DNA from: Leptodontidium sp. MPI-SDFR-AT-0119
Taxonomy: Eukaryota; Ascomycota; Leotiomycetes; Helotiales; Leptodontidiaceae
Direction of reading: 5' to 3'
Length of the DNA stretch: 64,000 nucleotides
NCBI GenBank assembly: GCA_020726505.1
Contig: JAHLEZ010000007.1
Span: 2,294,001 to 2,358,000, forward strand
In this document: piece after piece, positions 26,828-38,529 of the stretch
Numbering within the stretch: the first letter of the stretch is position 1
Layout: every line of letters begins with the position of its first letter
Notes under the pieces: generated by a model
What the model saw: the letters and a program-made list of their open reading frames with translations, nothing else
Told to the model about the DNA's origin: nothing
Databases searched by the model: none
Program-made: the position numbers and the translations under genes

Positions 26828-27951
26828 ATGAATGCTTCAGGCTCTTTTCTACGGCAAGCCCGAAGCTTGAAGTCTTCGTCTTCTAGTATCTCAAGAAATT
26901 TGCGCCCTGCAATATTCCAGAGCTGTCCAGCATGTCGGCACATTTCGAGCACCCCGCGAGCAAAAGCTCAGCCAGCAGACAATCCCGATTTCATGTCCAT
27001 AGTAGACAATCCTCCGAATCTCGTACGCTCAGGAAGGCGACACGGTCCTGGCCTCATAATACTGGGTGCGTCGCTCTGCCCAATTGCCCCTCCCAAACTC
27101 CAAGCTAATGGGTCGTTCTGACAGCTCTCATTCCCATCACAGCCTTTGCACTGGGAACATGGCAGGTCCAACGACTCGACTGGAAATCCAAATTGATTGC
27201 CAAATTCGAAGACCGGCTCGTCCGCGATCCCTTACCGTTACCGCAGCAGGTTGACCCGGAAGCTATACATGATTTTGATTACAGGAGGATATACGCGACT
27301 GGCATATTCAGACATGATCAGGAGATGCTGATTGGGCCGCGCATGCACGATGGTACGGATGGGTATCTTGTTATTACGCCTTTGGAAAGGAGGGGGGAGG
27401 GGGCGACGGTGCTAGTCAACCGAGGGTGGATTTCGAAGAAGTTGAGGAAGCAAGAGAAGAGGCCGGATGGGTTGCCGGGGGGGGTAGTTACAGTGGAGGG
27501 ATTGTTGAGGGAGCCCTGGAAGAAGAATATATTCACGCCGGAGAATAGGCCGGATAAGGGAGAGTTTTACTTCCCTGATGTGGTGCAGATGGCTGAATTG
27601 ACCGGGAGTCAGGCTGTCTGGGTTGAGGAGACTATGGGTATGTTTGGGGGTTGTCACTCGAACCGAAATAGAACCTTGCTAATCGGTGGTAGAATCTGAT
27701 TTGTTGAAATCTTGGGATAGAGAAGCTCGGGGTATTCCAATCGGAAGACCAGCTGAAGTCAACCTGAGGAATAATCATACACAGTATATCTTCACATGGT
27801 ATGTGTTCCCAATCCTTCAACGCCTGACCATGCCTTTAACCCACCCAGGTATGCCCTTGCCGCCGCAACATCTGTTATGCTGTGGATGGTGGTGAAGAAA
27901 CCTCCTCAGGATATTGCCCGCCGTGTACGCCAAAACAAAGAATGGTCATAA
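26828..27951 (+). CDS. SHY1: SURF1 (Shy1) cytochrome c oxidase assembly factor
   Basis: Mitochondrial inner-membrane protein needed to build complex IV. Exons 26828-27065, 27125-27637, 27693-27798 and 27849-27951 give 319 residues. The N-terminus is rich in Ser/Arg/Lys and lacks acidic residues until about residue 50, fitting a mitochondrial presequence. Two membrane segments bracket the intermembrane-space domain: LIILGALIPITAFALGTWQV, ending in the SURF1 hallmark GTWQVQRLDWK, and YALAAATSVMLWMVV near the C-terminus. Between them are family motifs DYRRIYATGIFRHD, EMLIGPR, GYLVITPLER, VLVNRGWI and RNNHTQYIFTWY. Length and topology match the family. Confidence 0.95.
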
Positions 27952-27972
27952 GTCATCAAAAATCATATCCGC

Positions 27973-29727
27973 TCATTCCTCTTCCTCGTCTACCCTATCC
28001 AATTGTCTTCCTCTCTTCAATTTCGAGGGCGGGACCATTCGTAATTCTTGGAGAAGCTCTCGAGGGAGATATCTCTGAGCGAGTGAAAATGGCGTTGTGG
28101 TTGCATTTGTCTGGCGTTGCCTGTACATGTATATTAGATCCAGGCTACTGTTGGGTGGCTGAAAGAGACTTACCTAGCCATGACGGCAAGAATATCACTC
28201 TCATCAATGGTTTTCCTACCAGCATGCTTCGCATAGGCTCCCAGGTCACCACTGACCTGTTCAAAGAACCAATCCGAGGCTTGCATGATGGCGTCCAAGG
28301 TCTCCTTGTTGATTTTCGCCTTGCTGTTCCCAGAAGTTCGCGCATATGTCGTTGCCAGCTTCTTTACAACTCCCACAGGGAGCGAAGGGTATTGTATGCC
28401 ATGCTTAGATAACTTGACCTTTTTCTTCTTGACGACTTTGGCCTGCGCTACGACATCGGCGTCTTGCATTGTTGTGTCCACCATGCTGATATCCCCAGGG
28501 GCTTCTAGCATACTGTCTTCTTGGTGCTCGGCATCAATACCATTCCTCTGCTCCAACTCAACCTCACTCTCGGGGTCCTCGTCAAGTTCTTCCTCCTCTG
28601 GACCATCCTGTTCGCCATCATCAAATATCGGCTCGTCTGAAACTTCTCTGGCTGGCACATTGAAGACGAAAGTAGTCTCTGTATCATCGGCTGATATGGT
28701 GGCGGGCCGAATATCACTCTCTCGTCGGGACGCCAACGAGAGACGTCCGCCGCCCAATGCAATATCTCTCAAAGTCTGGGTGTTTTCACTGTTGGCGTTA
28801 GCTCTTGTACTTCAACCATGAAATTTGAACAAACCCATCTAATCCTGCATCTTCGCCAACTGGGAAGTCTAAATCTCCAAATGTACGTTCCGCTAAATAG
28901 CTAGAATCGTATACATCTCCTCCATTTATGCCAATATCGTTCAGGTCTGCAAAGACGTCACTCATTCGTACACTGCCAAAACTGCCTCTAGATAATCGTC
29001 CTGGCGGTAGTTCGCTGATGGCTCTTCTAGGCATCTCAATAGACTGCACAGTAAAGTTCTCATCCTCCAAGCCAGCGGACCGTGGTGGAAGCAATAAACT
29101 GTCATCTTCATCGTCTTCGTCGTAATCTCCCATCGGAAGAGAGAATCGTGGTCTGTCAAGAGCCCTCCCATCCTCTAGATCATCCTCATCCGCCCCTGGC
29201 CTTCTTGAAGTAGCAACATTTTGACCTTGTGGTGTTGGTGCGGTAGGTTGAGTTTTCGGTGCCAAAACCCTACTCAACTGCCGCAATATATCTCTTGGTG
29301 TTTCCCGTTGTTGAAGACCACTTTTCCTCCTCTCCTTCCCTGGCGTAAGTCCCCTTCGAAGGTCTAATTCCCGCTGCGCAGCTCTCCCATGAGGTGTAAC
29401 CGCAATTGGCCTTCTCGCTGAATTAACCAACCTACTCGCACCACCGGGTGTCCTAGTTTGCCCTGCAGGAGTTCGTCTCGCGGATCGACGTGTTGAAGGA
29501 GGACCAGCACTGGAAGCTCGGCGCAATGGAGTTGTAGGCTTCGGGATATTCGCAAGTTGATTCAAAGTCCTCCATGGTGTTTCCTTTGCAGCAGCTGCTG
29601 CAATTGCCTCATCTCCATCTGAGTTTCGAGGAGTAATTCGTGGCTGTTCTGATCCATTGCCCTTGTTGTTTTGGTTCGATGCGGGGTTCGGCGCATGTCT
29701 TTCGCGGCTTGCCCGCCTCGTCGACAT
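27973..29727 (-). CDS. CENP-T-like inner kinetochore protein with C-terminal histone fold
   Basis: Centromere protein linking CENP-A chromatin to the Ndc80/Mis12 outer kinetochore. Exons 29727-28835, 28788-28174 and 28120-27973 give 551 residues. The N-terminal two thirds are disordered and basic, with many SP/TP sites suited to Cdk phosphorylation (PRITPRNS, TPLRRASS, TPGKERRKS). They include ETPWRTLNQLAN and a TPRDILRQLSRVLAP segment. The histone fold lies at about residues 428-503 (YPSLPVGVVKKLATTYARTS; KETLDAIMQASDWFFEQ; RKTIDESDILAVMAR), and the CENP-T tail SLAQRYLPRELLQELRM follows. The second splice joins at GLDG/ENTQT. The stop lies 21 bp from the end of the convergent SURF1 gene. Confidence 0.88.
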
Positions 29728-30040
29728 AATGAGATTTGGGGGCCAGGTTGCTTAGCATGCAAACATCACCGTGTTGTCATCGGGGGTAATTTCAGGCAAT
29801 TGTATTCGAAAATGTTGTGGATTTAACACCATCGAAGACTTGATAACGCGTCTGCTCTCCAGGAATCGCGTCCGAATTTAAGGTTGGCGCTAGGTCACCG
29901 CCTGCAAATCTCTAGAAGAGGAATAGCTTCATAATATTTATTTCTTGCTGCAGGCATCTGAGTCCAGCGATTAAGTGCAGATTCTGGAGACAAGCAAGTC
30001 ATTTCTCGACACCTCGATACCCAAAATTCCCACAAACACA
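29728..30040. promoter_or_regulatory. Shared divergent promoter, CENP-T / Cms1 genes, with ACGCGT site
   Basis: A 313-bp interval between two start codons. ACGCGT at 29846-29851 matches the MluI cell-cycle box bound by MBF in yeasts, plausible for a kinetochore gene. The hexamer also occurs elsewhere in this window, so this is weak evidence. Confidence 0.45.
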
Positions 30041-31012
30041 ATGTCTGTTGACGACGATCTACAAGAGCCTCTCCTTGAGCGGATGAGTGCTTCGCCTCAA
30101 CCAGAGACCACCAGAGAGTCTTCAAAGAAGAGAAAGCGGGGAGAGGTAGAGCAAGGTGCGAAGAAGGCTGCGAAGAAGGCAAAGAGCAAGAAAGTCAAGG
30201 CAATTGAGGAGGACGAGTTGGATCTTGAAGCTGGAATCAACAAGGCTTTCTCGCATATGGACAGTCAGTTGTTGGCGGATTATGTTGCACAACGGACGAG
30301 AAAGCATGAGAGTGATCTATCAACAATAGAGCTGGAAGATAAATACCTACCTGGTAAGAGTTCCAGATAATTGGTGGAGCTTTCAACTGACAAGTCTCTA
30401 GCAACTGCGATTGAAGATACAACATCATGGTCAAAGCCAAGGACGCTCGACAATCTACCTGGTTTCTTGGAAAAGTTTGCGGGAAACTCATCGAAGCTCT
30501 GGTCAGCATCCAAGAAGAATGGAGCACCTCATACGATAATAGTTGCTGGTGCGGGATTGAGGGCGGCGGAGATTGCGAGGTAGGTCATTCTTGCCGGTTT
30601 GCATGACATCGATTGACGTATTTGTAGGGAGATGAGAAAGTTCCAGACGAAGGATGCAACAGTTGCCAAATTGTTCGCAAAGCACATCAAGATCCAAGAT
30701 TCCATAAAGTTTTTGAAATCTACAAGAACTGGTATTGCAGTTGGAACGCCTACACGGCTGAAGGATCTGATGGATGATGGTATAGCTTCTTTTGCTTCAT
30801 GATCCGAGCTTTGCTAATTTGGCATTACAGGCGCATTGCAAGTTGACAGGCTGGAGAGAATAGTGATTGATACTTCACATATCGACGTGAAGAAGAGGGG
30901 GATCCTAGAGATGAAGGAGACTCAAGTGCCCCTGACTGTTTGGTTGCTCCGGAAAGAATTCATGGAGAAGTATGGAGTCAAGGATGGAGGCATTCAATTG
31001 CTATTCTATTAG
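30041..31012 (+). CDS. CMS1: Cms1-like ribosome biogenesis protein
   Basis: A subunit associated with 90S pre-ribosomes, resembling a helicase-like fold without helicase motifs. Exons 30041-30353, 30402-30579, 30628-30779 and 30831-31012 give 274 residues in phase. The N-terminus has a lysine-rich nuclear/nucleolar signal (SSKKRKRGEVEQGAKKAAKK) and the acidic stretch IEEDELDLE. The core carries family motifs: DNLPGFLEKFAG, HTIIVAGAGLRAAEIAR, VAKLFAKHIKI, VGTPTRLKDLMDDGALQVD and VIDTSHIDVKKRGILEM. It ends IQLLFY. The length and domain order agree with CMSS1/Cms1 proteins. Confidence 0.9.
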
Positions 31013-31571
31013 AACAAATTTTCGAACATGACCAATTGCCTGTTCTTTACGTTCAGCTGTCTGCTGCAAGTGAGCTCTTGAGTTGGCAATGATTACTGAC
31101 AGAAAAGCAAGTTCGAACTGGCAGTCGCGGGTCGCAAGTTGCCCTGCATGATACTTTTTATTTACATAGGTACCTAGGGCCTCGCCTCGTCGCAGCTACT
31201 CTCTCGCAGCTACTCTCTCTCTCTCTCTTGCTTTGTTCTACTAAGAAGCAGGAACTTCCAAAGCGCCAGTGGTGCAACCTCCCAACTTCTACTTTATCAT
31301 TCTCTTCAACTTCCGCTTCCGCTTCAATCAAGTCATTCTCTCAACCACACACTCGCTCGCAACTCCCGCCCATCTCTGATCTCAATTGAAACATCCTGTC
31401 ACTATACTTCCAAGTCTCTCGCTCATCGCTCTTGAACGTTCTTATTGCTGAACTGCCACTTACGCCTTTCTACCAATTGAGCTCCCTCCACGTCCTTCTT
31501 TCGGCCATTCGGTCATCTCGGAGGTTGGCACACATCACCAGGACCAGACCACTTCCAAGGCCTTTGTCAAG
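31013..31571. promoter_or_regulatory. Upstream region of the CFEM gene, pyrimidine-rich
   Basis: No gene seen. A CT repeat lies at about 31197-31230 and the last 300 bp before the start codon are strongly pyrimidine-rich, as in many highly expressed filamentous-fungal promoters and leaders. Confidence 0.5.
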
Positions 31572-32357
31572 ATGCGCGGGCTCAAGTTCTTGCCTCTGAT
31601 GGCAATGCTACACTGGACGGTGGGCCAGAACGATCTCTCAAAACCAGGTATGCAATATATCCTCCAGTGTCCCGTGCAATGCTGACACTCTATCTAGAAT
31701 GTGCTCTGCGCTGCTGGGAGAATACGAAATATGTCAGCAAATGCCTAGAGGACCATGCTTGTCTCTGCAGTGACCCAAACTACCAAAATGTTTGTTTCTC
31801 TCCTGCTTTACTGTCCTCTTTTCAGCAACTGTTTTCTAACCTCTCACAAGTCCGTGTTCCAATGCATATACTCGCAGTGCGATACTGCTCACTTCGGCTC
31901 CGCTCTGCACCACGCCATCGCTCAATGCTTCGGAACAAGCAACGAAGTCTTCTTTGCCGTTCCACCAATTCCCAATCGCGATGCTCTACGTCGCCGAGAA
32001 GAAGAATATGCTGCTGGTGCAAAATTGGCTGGGTCCGGATCGGCTGCTGGATATCCGACGGAGAGTGCCACATTCCCAGTGCAAAGTGCCAATTACCCAA
32101 CCAACAGTGTTGGTGGTCCATACTCTCCAAGTCCCACGGCATCAACGCCATTCCCTTTCTTCCCTCTCAACTCGGTCACGTCTCCAGCAATCACATCCGC
32201 CACGCCAACTGAGCCAGCCTACAACGCTGTGCCAGTGTCGACCACCACTGCTGCCCTGCCAGTCCCGCAGCTGTACACAGGGGGAGCTTCAACGTCGTCA
32301 AAGACCCAATACCTTGCCTTCGTGCTCACAGTTGTGGCGGCCTATCTTGTATCTTGA
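31572..32357 (+). CDS. CFEM-domain protein, predicted GPI-anchored
   Basis: Cell-surface protein with an eight-cysteine CFEM fold, used by fungi for haem uptake, wall integrity or host interaction. Exons 31572-31647, 31698-31789 and 31851-32357 give 224 residues. The signal peptide MRGLKFLPLMAMLHWTVGQ is followed directly by the CFEM cysteines: ECALRC, SKC, HACLC, FQC, SQC and AQC, eight in all. DHACLCSD supplies the Asp position that coordinates haem iron in Csa2-like proteins. A Ser/Thr/Pro-rich stalk follows. The C-terminus SSKTQYLAFVLTVVAAYLVS is a hydrophobic GPI-attachment signal, with possible omega sites in GGASTSS. Function within the family is not resolved. Confidence 0.92.
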
Positions 32358-33200
32358 GCTACCTGCTCATCGTGTCTCTACCACGTTATTGGAATTTCCC
32401 TCGGTGGAAACAATGAACGGCTCATTCGAGCAAATTTTGGAGTTGACATTGGTTTGGAATTCATTCAGGGATGCTGGATGAGATGATCCCCTCCTGGGCA
32501 AGTTGGCTTAGGACTGAAGACCCGGTCACTATTGGTACTTTTGTATTTCATTTTGTACTAGTTGTCTATTCCGCGTCACTCTTGGGGAGCCGGTCTAAGC
32601 TTCATTTGGTATGTCTGCGAGGATGTTTTTGGAACTTTAACAGCTTTACCTGGGGCTCATGTATCGGGCACACAACACCTAGTCGCTTAGGCTAGAGTAA
32701 TGTTAGAACGATGGTCAAGAGCTGTTCTGGTACCTGTTCAGTGGCTATGGCATATGAAACTGAGATGGTCAAGCTGAGCTTTGATCCTGGGAAGTTACCG
32801 ACTCGTCGCTTCTATGTAGGTCAGAGCTTTTCAAGATCATTGCTAGGGGTTGCTCCTGCCTCTGACAGTCCGGTATTACTTCATCGCCCTCGTTTGCTGC
32901 GGCCTCTCCCTCACAACCATCCATCCATCACTCATCACCCGCCAGTCGTGGTCCATTGCCAACATCAATACCAATACAATCAAGTTCAGTATCAGTACTT
33001 TACGATCGCTCAATCATCACATACAGAACCGCTACCCTCTCTCAAAAACCACACCAGAGTCTCTCCGTGTCTCCATCGCTTTCGAAACAACACAGTCTAC
33101 TCTCTGCCTGTTGTCACCATCAACGGATAACACCAAACCTCATCATCGATCGCTTGAATCCCTTCACCGCCGCCTCTCTTCCCAAACGTCGAAATCGAAA
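32358..33200. other. Intergenic / leader region, nothing recognised
   Basis: The frame of the next gene is open upstream to about 32850 but contains no ATG before 33201, so this part is treated as 5' leader. The pyrimidine-rich stretch just before the start supports that. Confidence 0.45.
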
Positions 33201-34146
33201 ATGAGCACCTTGCGTGAATTGATGGAAGCACGTGGTCGGTCCCCAAGTCCCAAAACTAAAGCTGAAGAGTGGAAATACAACATCGCCACGGGCATTGTGG
33301 CGCCTCCTCAGCCAAATCATCCGCCGCCTTCGCCATTGGCGTCGCCACATGATGAAGGAAATCTGAGAAAACACCTGGCGGGAGAGGTTCCCGGGGACTC
33401 TGCGACGCTCAATACTCAAGGCAGTATGCATAAGACGATGACGGGGTCTGCTAGCAACCCCAACCCGACAGGTATCGAGAATCACCCCCCTACAACAAAT
33501 AGGGTCGAGAACAACACGAGACCGCCCATTGAGACCCGTCCTTCGCAAAGAGCTATGGATGCTTCTGGGAACACACCTGCGACTAACAATAGGTTGTCTT
33601 CCTCGACCTTACCGGCAGGGTCTCCCGGAGTTGCTGGCAGCTACTTCCCAGACAACCTTCCCAACAATGGTGGCGCTCCCAGTCACCGCGAGGACGTACC
33701 AAATTGCGATGGCCTCGATGATGACATGCGTCTATGGGTACGCCGCAGTCCTGCTGGATTTCACATCACGGACGTTGCTAGATTCATGAATTCTCCTTAC
33801 ACGGCACCAAACGTGAGGAATAGAACGTACACGTAAGCACCCAATTCCGCACAGTGCGTTCAAAGCATGCTCATCAAGCACTAGGCGTGGAGTCCTGGAT
33901 GATTATAATCCCGATCCTAGACGGGCCATCGACGCGTACAACAAGTCCCGCGAAGACGATCGAATTTGTCGAGCCTGTCACACATGGTTCCGCGTTGGTG
34001 AGAAAGTCTTCGAGAATCCCGACAACTTTCAAGAATTTTGTCAGCGACCTTCCCCACCTCTTCAGTTCCCAAATAGCGTCCTCAAATATATAGCTATTCA
34101 AAGAGTATTCTCCACCACCCTCCGCTGCAATGAAATGTCAAGCTGA
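33201..34146 (+). CDS. Hypothetical low-complexity protein with CxxCH motif
   Basis: Exons 33201-33832 and 33885-34146 (intron GTAAGC...ACTAG) give 297 residues. The N-terminal 190 residues are Pro/Asn/Ser/Thr-rich and look disordered, starting MSTLRELMEARGRSPSPKTK. The C-terminal 110 residues look folded: DDDMRLWVRRSPAGFHITDVARFMNS, then YNKSREDDRICRACHTWFRVGEKVFENPDNFQEFC. The CRACH and later Cys residues could bind zinc, though no standard finger spacing is present. I do not recognise the family. The clean splice and composition support a real gene. Confidence 0.55.
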
Positions 34147-35438
34147 TGAAACCACTACTAGGCGGGTTACTGCGGATTCGTTTGCGAAAAAGTGATGCGG
34201 CGTGATCACTCAGAAAAAAGGCTCAAGCACATCTGCAGGGAAGCAACAAACCGTCGAGCCTGCGGATGGAGGAAGATCCTTTTTCTCAGAAAAATTCCAT
34301 TTCCGCCAGAGGGGATTGCAGTCAGGCCGGCTAATCAAATAGATCGGGAGGCAGGGATTGAGATTGTATTCATACGAATGGACATGCTGGAAGATTGTTC
34401 GACATAAATGAAAGCAAGCAAGTGAGGGTTGAAGGACCAACTCCAGGGAGAGCAGATGGGAACGAATAACAAAGTAGCGAGCCTTTACAGAGACATAGCT
34501 TAGCGCTTCAGCGAGTACAGTAGCGAAAAGAACCTCATTTTGAGAAATTCCAATAAATCCATTGTCGTCTCCATCGTAGGCTACGATCTTGTAAGCTACT
34601 GTCGCTCCTCAAGGAATGCCGGAACCTGCAGGCCATACACTCGTGTCTTGACCTGTGTACTCAACTTGCTCGACCAGTAAAGGAACCCTGAATGTATGCA
34701 TTTTACCACATGTGATCCTTTGCAATACTGGCTTCTTCCAGCCAGCCCCGGATGTCTTGTCTCCTCTGATCCCCCAGTCAGAGATGGGCGCCATCTTCGA
34801 GTTTCTACTTCTGGTCCTCTGGAAGCAACGCAACGTACTAACAGCGCCCACCAATGCACCCGAATAAAGTGTGAAGACTTTTGCTCCCGGAATACTGTGC
34901 TGTGTGTAACAATGCTTGTTGATATTCTCAAGGCTCGCTTGCTCATGCGCAACAACCACCCATTTTCCTGGTGTCTCTGCGCCATGAGATCTGTGGGAAG
35001 CAACCCGTACTTTTATTCCCGTCGTCCTCACTCATCCTATGCATTTTGTAAAGACGAAGATAAAATTCTGCGCCGTTACGTTGTTGATGGCTTGTGGGCG
35101 GACAACAGTGTAACGGGTACATACTTCCAGATGTTGTGTACTGGCAGATATCGAACTCCTACTCTCGCCAAAGAAGACCCGCTTGCTGCAAGGTAACACC
35201 AGGGCACCAGCGTCTCTTCTAGGTCAGCTGCATATCAACGCTGTCGAATGCAGCTTACGGCTGGATATTGTCGGTGTTGCTGCCGGATGCAGCTCAACAG
35301 CCGAAACTTGGATGAAGTCCTGATTGTGCTACATAAAGTATTACAGGTAGTAAGGAGGGAGGATATTTACTACCTTCAGAAGTAACTCAACGTTCGACTG
35401 CTCAAGCAAATTTTCTGGGGAGACCGCAATTGTTCAAA
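34147..35438. other. Intergenic, nothing recognised
   Basis: Open frames on both strands at 34596-35200 lack domains, good start codons or splice signals. No RNA gene was recognised. Confidence 0.4.
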
Positions 35439-37858
35439 ATGGCACAGGTCCAACCTCAATTCGTCCCAGATTTCTCGCCGTCGAGGATTCTCTGCTCGAA
35501 GTGCCCAAAAGCAGCTGCTCCATTTGGGGACGAAACTTTGGAGCAGGGCCAGTTCTCTCCGCGATATCAGGAAACGTTTTCCATGCACAGCAATAGTATT
35601 TCGTCCTTGAATGACACCAGACTACAGAACTGTCATTTCTGAATCTAGGTTTGGGAAGCGCGTGCTCTAGAGTTTCGCTAATTACTCGGGCTGGAGGTAG
35701 ATGAGAAGCAGAGGACAGCATCAGAGGAGGGAGGGGGTTGGAAGCAAGAGACAGATACAAGACAGGGGGAAGAGTGATGAAACACCGCAGACAAAGAGCT
35801 TCAAGCCCACTGCCCTCATGTACCGATGGGAATCGACCTTGAAAAAGCATGAGCGTGCTCGCCGCTGGGATCATGAGTGCCGTCGACTCGTTTCCACCAC
35901 GTCCACAGAACTTGCCGTCGGAGTTTTTGGCCTCGGCGACATGCTGACCGACAACTTGAAATACAACCTTCGCGATAGTCACGAACACAAACAAAACTCG
36001 TTCGTCATTTGGGTGACGCAGGCTCCGAATCCGAGTAGGGATATACGATATCCTCCGTATAATTATGGATGGATATCGCTAGGCACCGGATCCGACGCAA
36101 CCCACTCGCTTGCGCATGTTTGGATTACGACGTGCTTGAAGCACCATGCGAAGTGTAAACATGGCCAGGAACTTAGAAAAGTTGGAATCCAACTAGGGTA
36201 CTGAATGTACAGGCCAGTGATACCGAGAGCGGGATTAGACTTTATGGTGTGTCATAATTCACCCTCAGTACTCCATAATCTGGGATTTGGGATCATATCA
36301 TTTGTTGCTGATCGTATGATTTTAAGCCCAATCCTGGCCCTTGACCTTGACCTTAAAACATTTGCAAGGGTTGAATACCGATTTCATGACCAGAAGTTGT
36401 TGCCAACGCGGAGCAGATTGAGTATGTGACCCTCAGTCATTGTTGGGGGAAGGATCCCACTTTGGAGACATTGAACGCCAACACGTATGAGAGCTTCAAA
36501 ATTGAGGTTAAGAATGAGTTGCTGACAAGAACATTCAAAAATGCTGTCTCTAGTACACGCATGCTTGGGATCAGGTATCTCTGGATAGACTCGCTGTGTA
36601 TCACACAAAAAGACACAGAAGACTGGATGAAGGAGGCGGGAAAGACGGGAGATGTGTACAGATACGGTTATTGCAATATCTCTGGTTCAAGATGGGGAGA
36701 AACTGGTCTTTTCATGAGAAGAAGCCCATTGGTCATCACACCCTTGGTGTTGAAAGTGAAGAATGGAGATAAGCCCATAGAGCCAGAGGACCTGTACTTA
36801 TTCCATCGACAATTCGTCGAGTGGACTGAGCTCGATCATGTACCGATCAATCGCAGAGCATGAGTTCTCCAAGAACAGATCATAGCACCCCGAACACTGT
36901 ATTTCGGGTCGAACCAAGTATCGTACGAATGCAGCGCCCTGATAGCTTCTGAGGCATGGCCAGCTTCAAACCGATCGTATGGCACATACAACACAACCCT
37001 GAAGAGCCAATTTTCGGATCTGACGATACGAAGAAGATGAACTTGAACGAGACACTCTTTGTAGGGCTCAGCTACTGGAATGAAGCTATCAAGTTCTACT
37101 CATCCACCGACATCTCGTTTGCTGGAGATCGACTTATTGCCATTTCTGGTCTTGCAAAGTCAATCTACCAAAAGACAAAAGTCTAGTACTTGGCAGGCCT
37201 ATGGAACCCCCATTTTGAGTACCAACTCCTGTGGAAAGTAATGGACAATCGTGACGCAAAGAGAACCGAGGTTGGGGTTGCACCGAGCTGGTCCTGGGTT
37301 TCGGTTGTTGGCCAAGTGTCAAACGACTTCGCTCTTTGGGAGAACAAGACGAAGAACACCCTCTTTGCCACATTTATCAGGAAAGAAGTTGAGTACGAGG
37401 ACGATGTCTTTGGGAAACTCAAGAGTGATGGCAACCATAGTCTAGTTATACAAGGTCAGCTTGTGAAAGGAGCCGTTGGGGAAATATTTACGGGTCAAGC
37501 CAAACAGGAAATGGTTCCAGGGGCCGAATTCGACAGTAAGGATATTGACGACACGAAGACATATGCACTGCTTCTTTTCGGGGACGCTGTTCTAGGAACC
37601 TCAAAGTCCGCCAACAAATTCCTTGGACGAAATGATCTCCTAGGTTTGATGCTGTTACCAGTGGATCCCCCAGTGCTGCTGGAAAACGGTGACGACAGTG
37701 GAACCTTCACCCGTTGTGAAATGTTTCGAGTTGGGCATGGCGAGGATACCAAGAGATTACGCAGCGCGATGAAGGCTTTCTGTGCCGATGCCAAGGAGAC
37801 GGGATTACCACATGTGAACATCAAGGGGTCGAATGAGTTTGTGGTGACGATTATCTGA
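35439..37858 (+). pseudogene. HET-domain (heterokaryon incompatibility) pseudogene
   Basis: Relic of a HET protein, a family that triggers cell death on non-self fusion. It starts with MAQVQPQFVPDFSPSRILCS and the N-terminal LNDTRLQNCHF, then stops early. A following segment has DATHSLAHVWITTCLKHHAKC. The HET core is at about 36400-36960: YVTLSHCWG, TRMLGIRYLWIDSLCITQ, EDWMKEAGKTGDVYRYGYCNIS, then NRRA, where the expected Trp codon is TGA (36861-36863), followed by VLQEQIIAPRTLYFGSNQ. A frameshift lies near 36960 and a TAG at 37184-37186 just before YLAGLW. The C-terminal frame is then open to 37858 (VAPSWSWVSV and onward). At least three lesions make it non-functional unless heavily spliced. 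Confidence 0.8.
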
Positions 37859-38529
37859 ACTAGAGCCGGAGAATATCTGTTATGTCTTGAGAAAATCAGA
37901 TGGAATGACTCTGCACGGTGTTGTAGCTTTTCATGTCGACCAAATTAGTTCTTGAAAGACAAAGAAAGAGGGCTCAAAATGATTCTCCTCTGTCTTAAAC
38001 TTATTCATAGACTTTTGCTGATCATAGATGTGTAGTTGTCGTTGGCGTAACCGAAGAAGACGAGTGAGTGTTGAAGTGAGAATTCCAACTGTTTTGTTTT
38101 GTTTATTTGGCCCACAGGAAGAGGAGCCAAGCCAAGCCCGTTTTATGCCGCGTTTACCGAGTCCTTGGTTTGATCCAATAAACTAAGATAACGACGCCTT
38201 GGTAGTACTGTAAGCGAATGCCCCAATTAAGATACGAGACGGCATGTCATAGTCTTCTTTCGCTCAGGGGTAGGCGGTGAGAGGCTGCAGAATAAATGAA
38301 TAACCCTCCTCGCCTCTCACGCTCCCCTCTGTCACGCGCCTCCCCTTCTGGCTCTCTATCCCTTCTGCTTGACTTGCAGCAGTCCTATCGCTCCTTTCGG
38401 CCCTTCGGGCAGCATTACACTCGTTTCTGCATACGTTCGTTCATCTGAAGTTGCGTTGCTTTGCCTGGTCCTGGAAACGATTCTCCCGTGTTGTCCGTCG
38501 TCTGCCGATTTGCCCTTCCTCATTATGCG
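37859..38529. other. Intergenic, nothing recognised
   Basis: Between the HET relic and the WbsX gene. The last 250 bp are pyrimidine-rich, consistent with a promoter and leader of the downstream gene. Confidence 0.4.

Noticed and set aside
31667..32695. Several alternative open frames overlapping the CFEM gene
   Set aside because: Only one frame gives the signal peptide, eight CFEM cysteines and GPI signal with correct splice phases; the rest are shadows.
34596..35031. Minus-strand open frames of 135-140 codons
   Set aside because: The longest lacks an ATG at its start, the composition is not protein-like, and both strands are equally open here.
35130..35200. GTTCGA-like B-box suggesting a tRNA gene on the minus strand
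   Set aside because: No matching A-box or paired stems at tRNA spacing.
35434..35994. Minus-strand open frame of 186 codons
   Set aside because: It lies antisense to the recognisable HET pseudogene and has no domain of its own.
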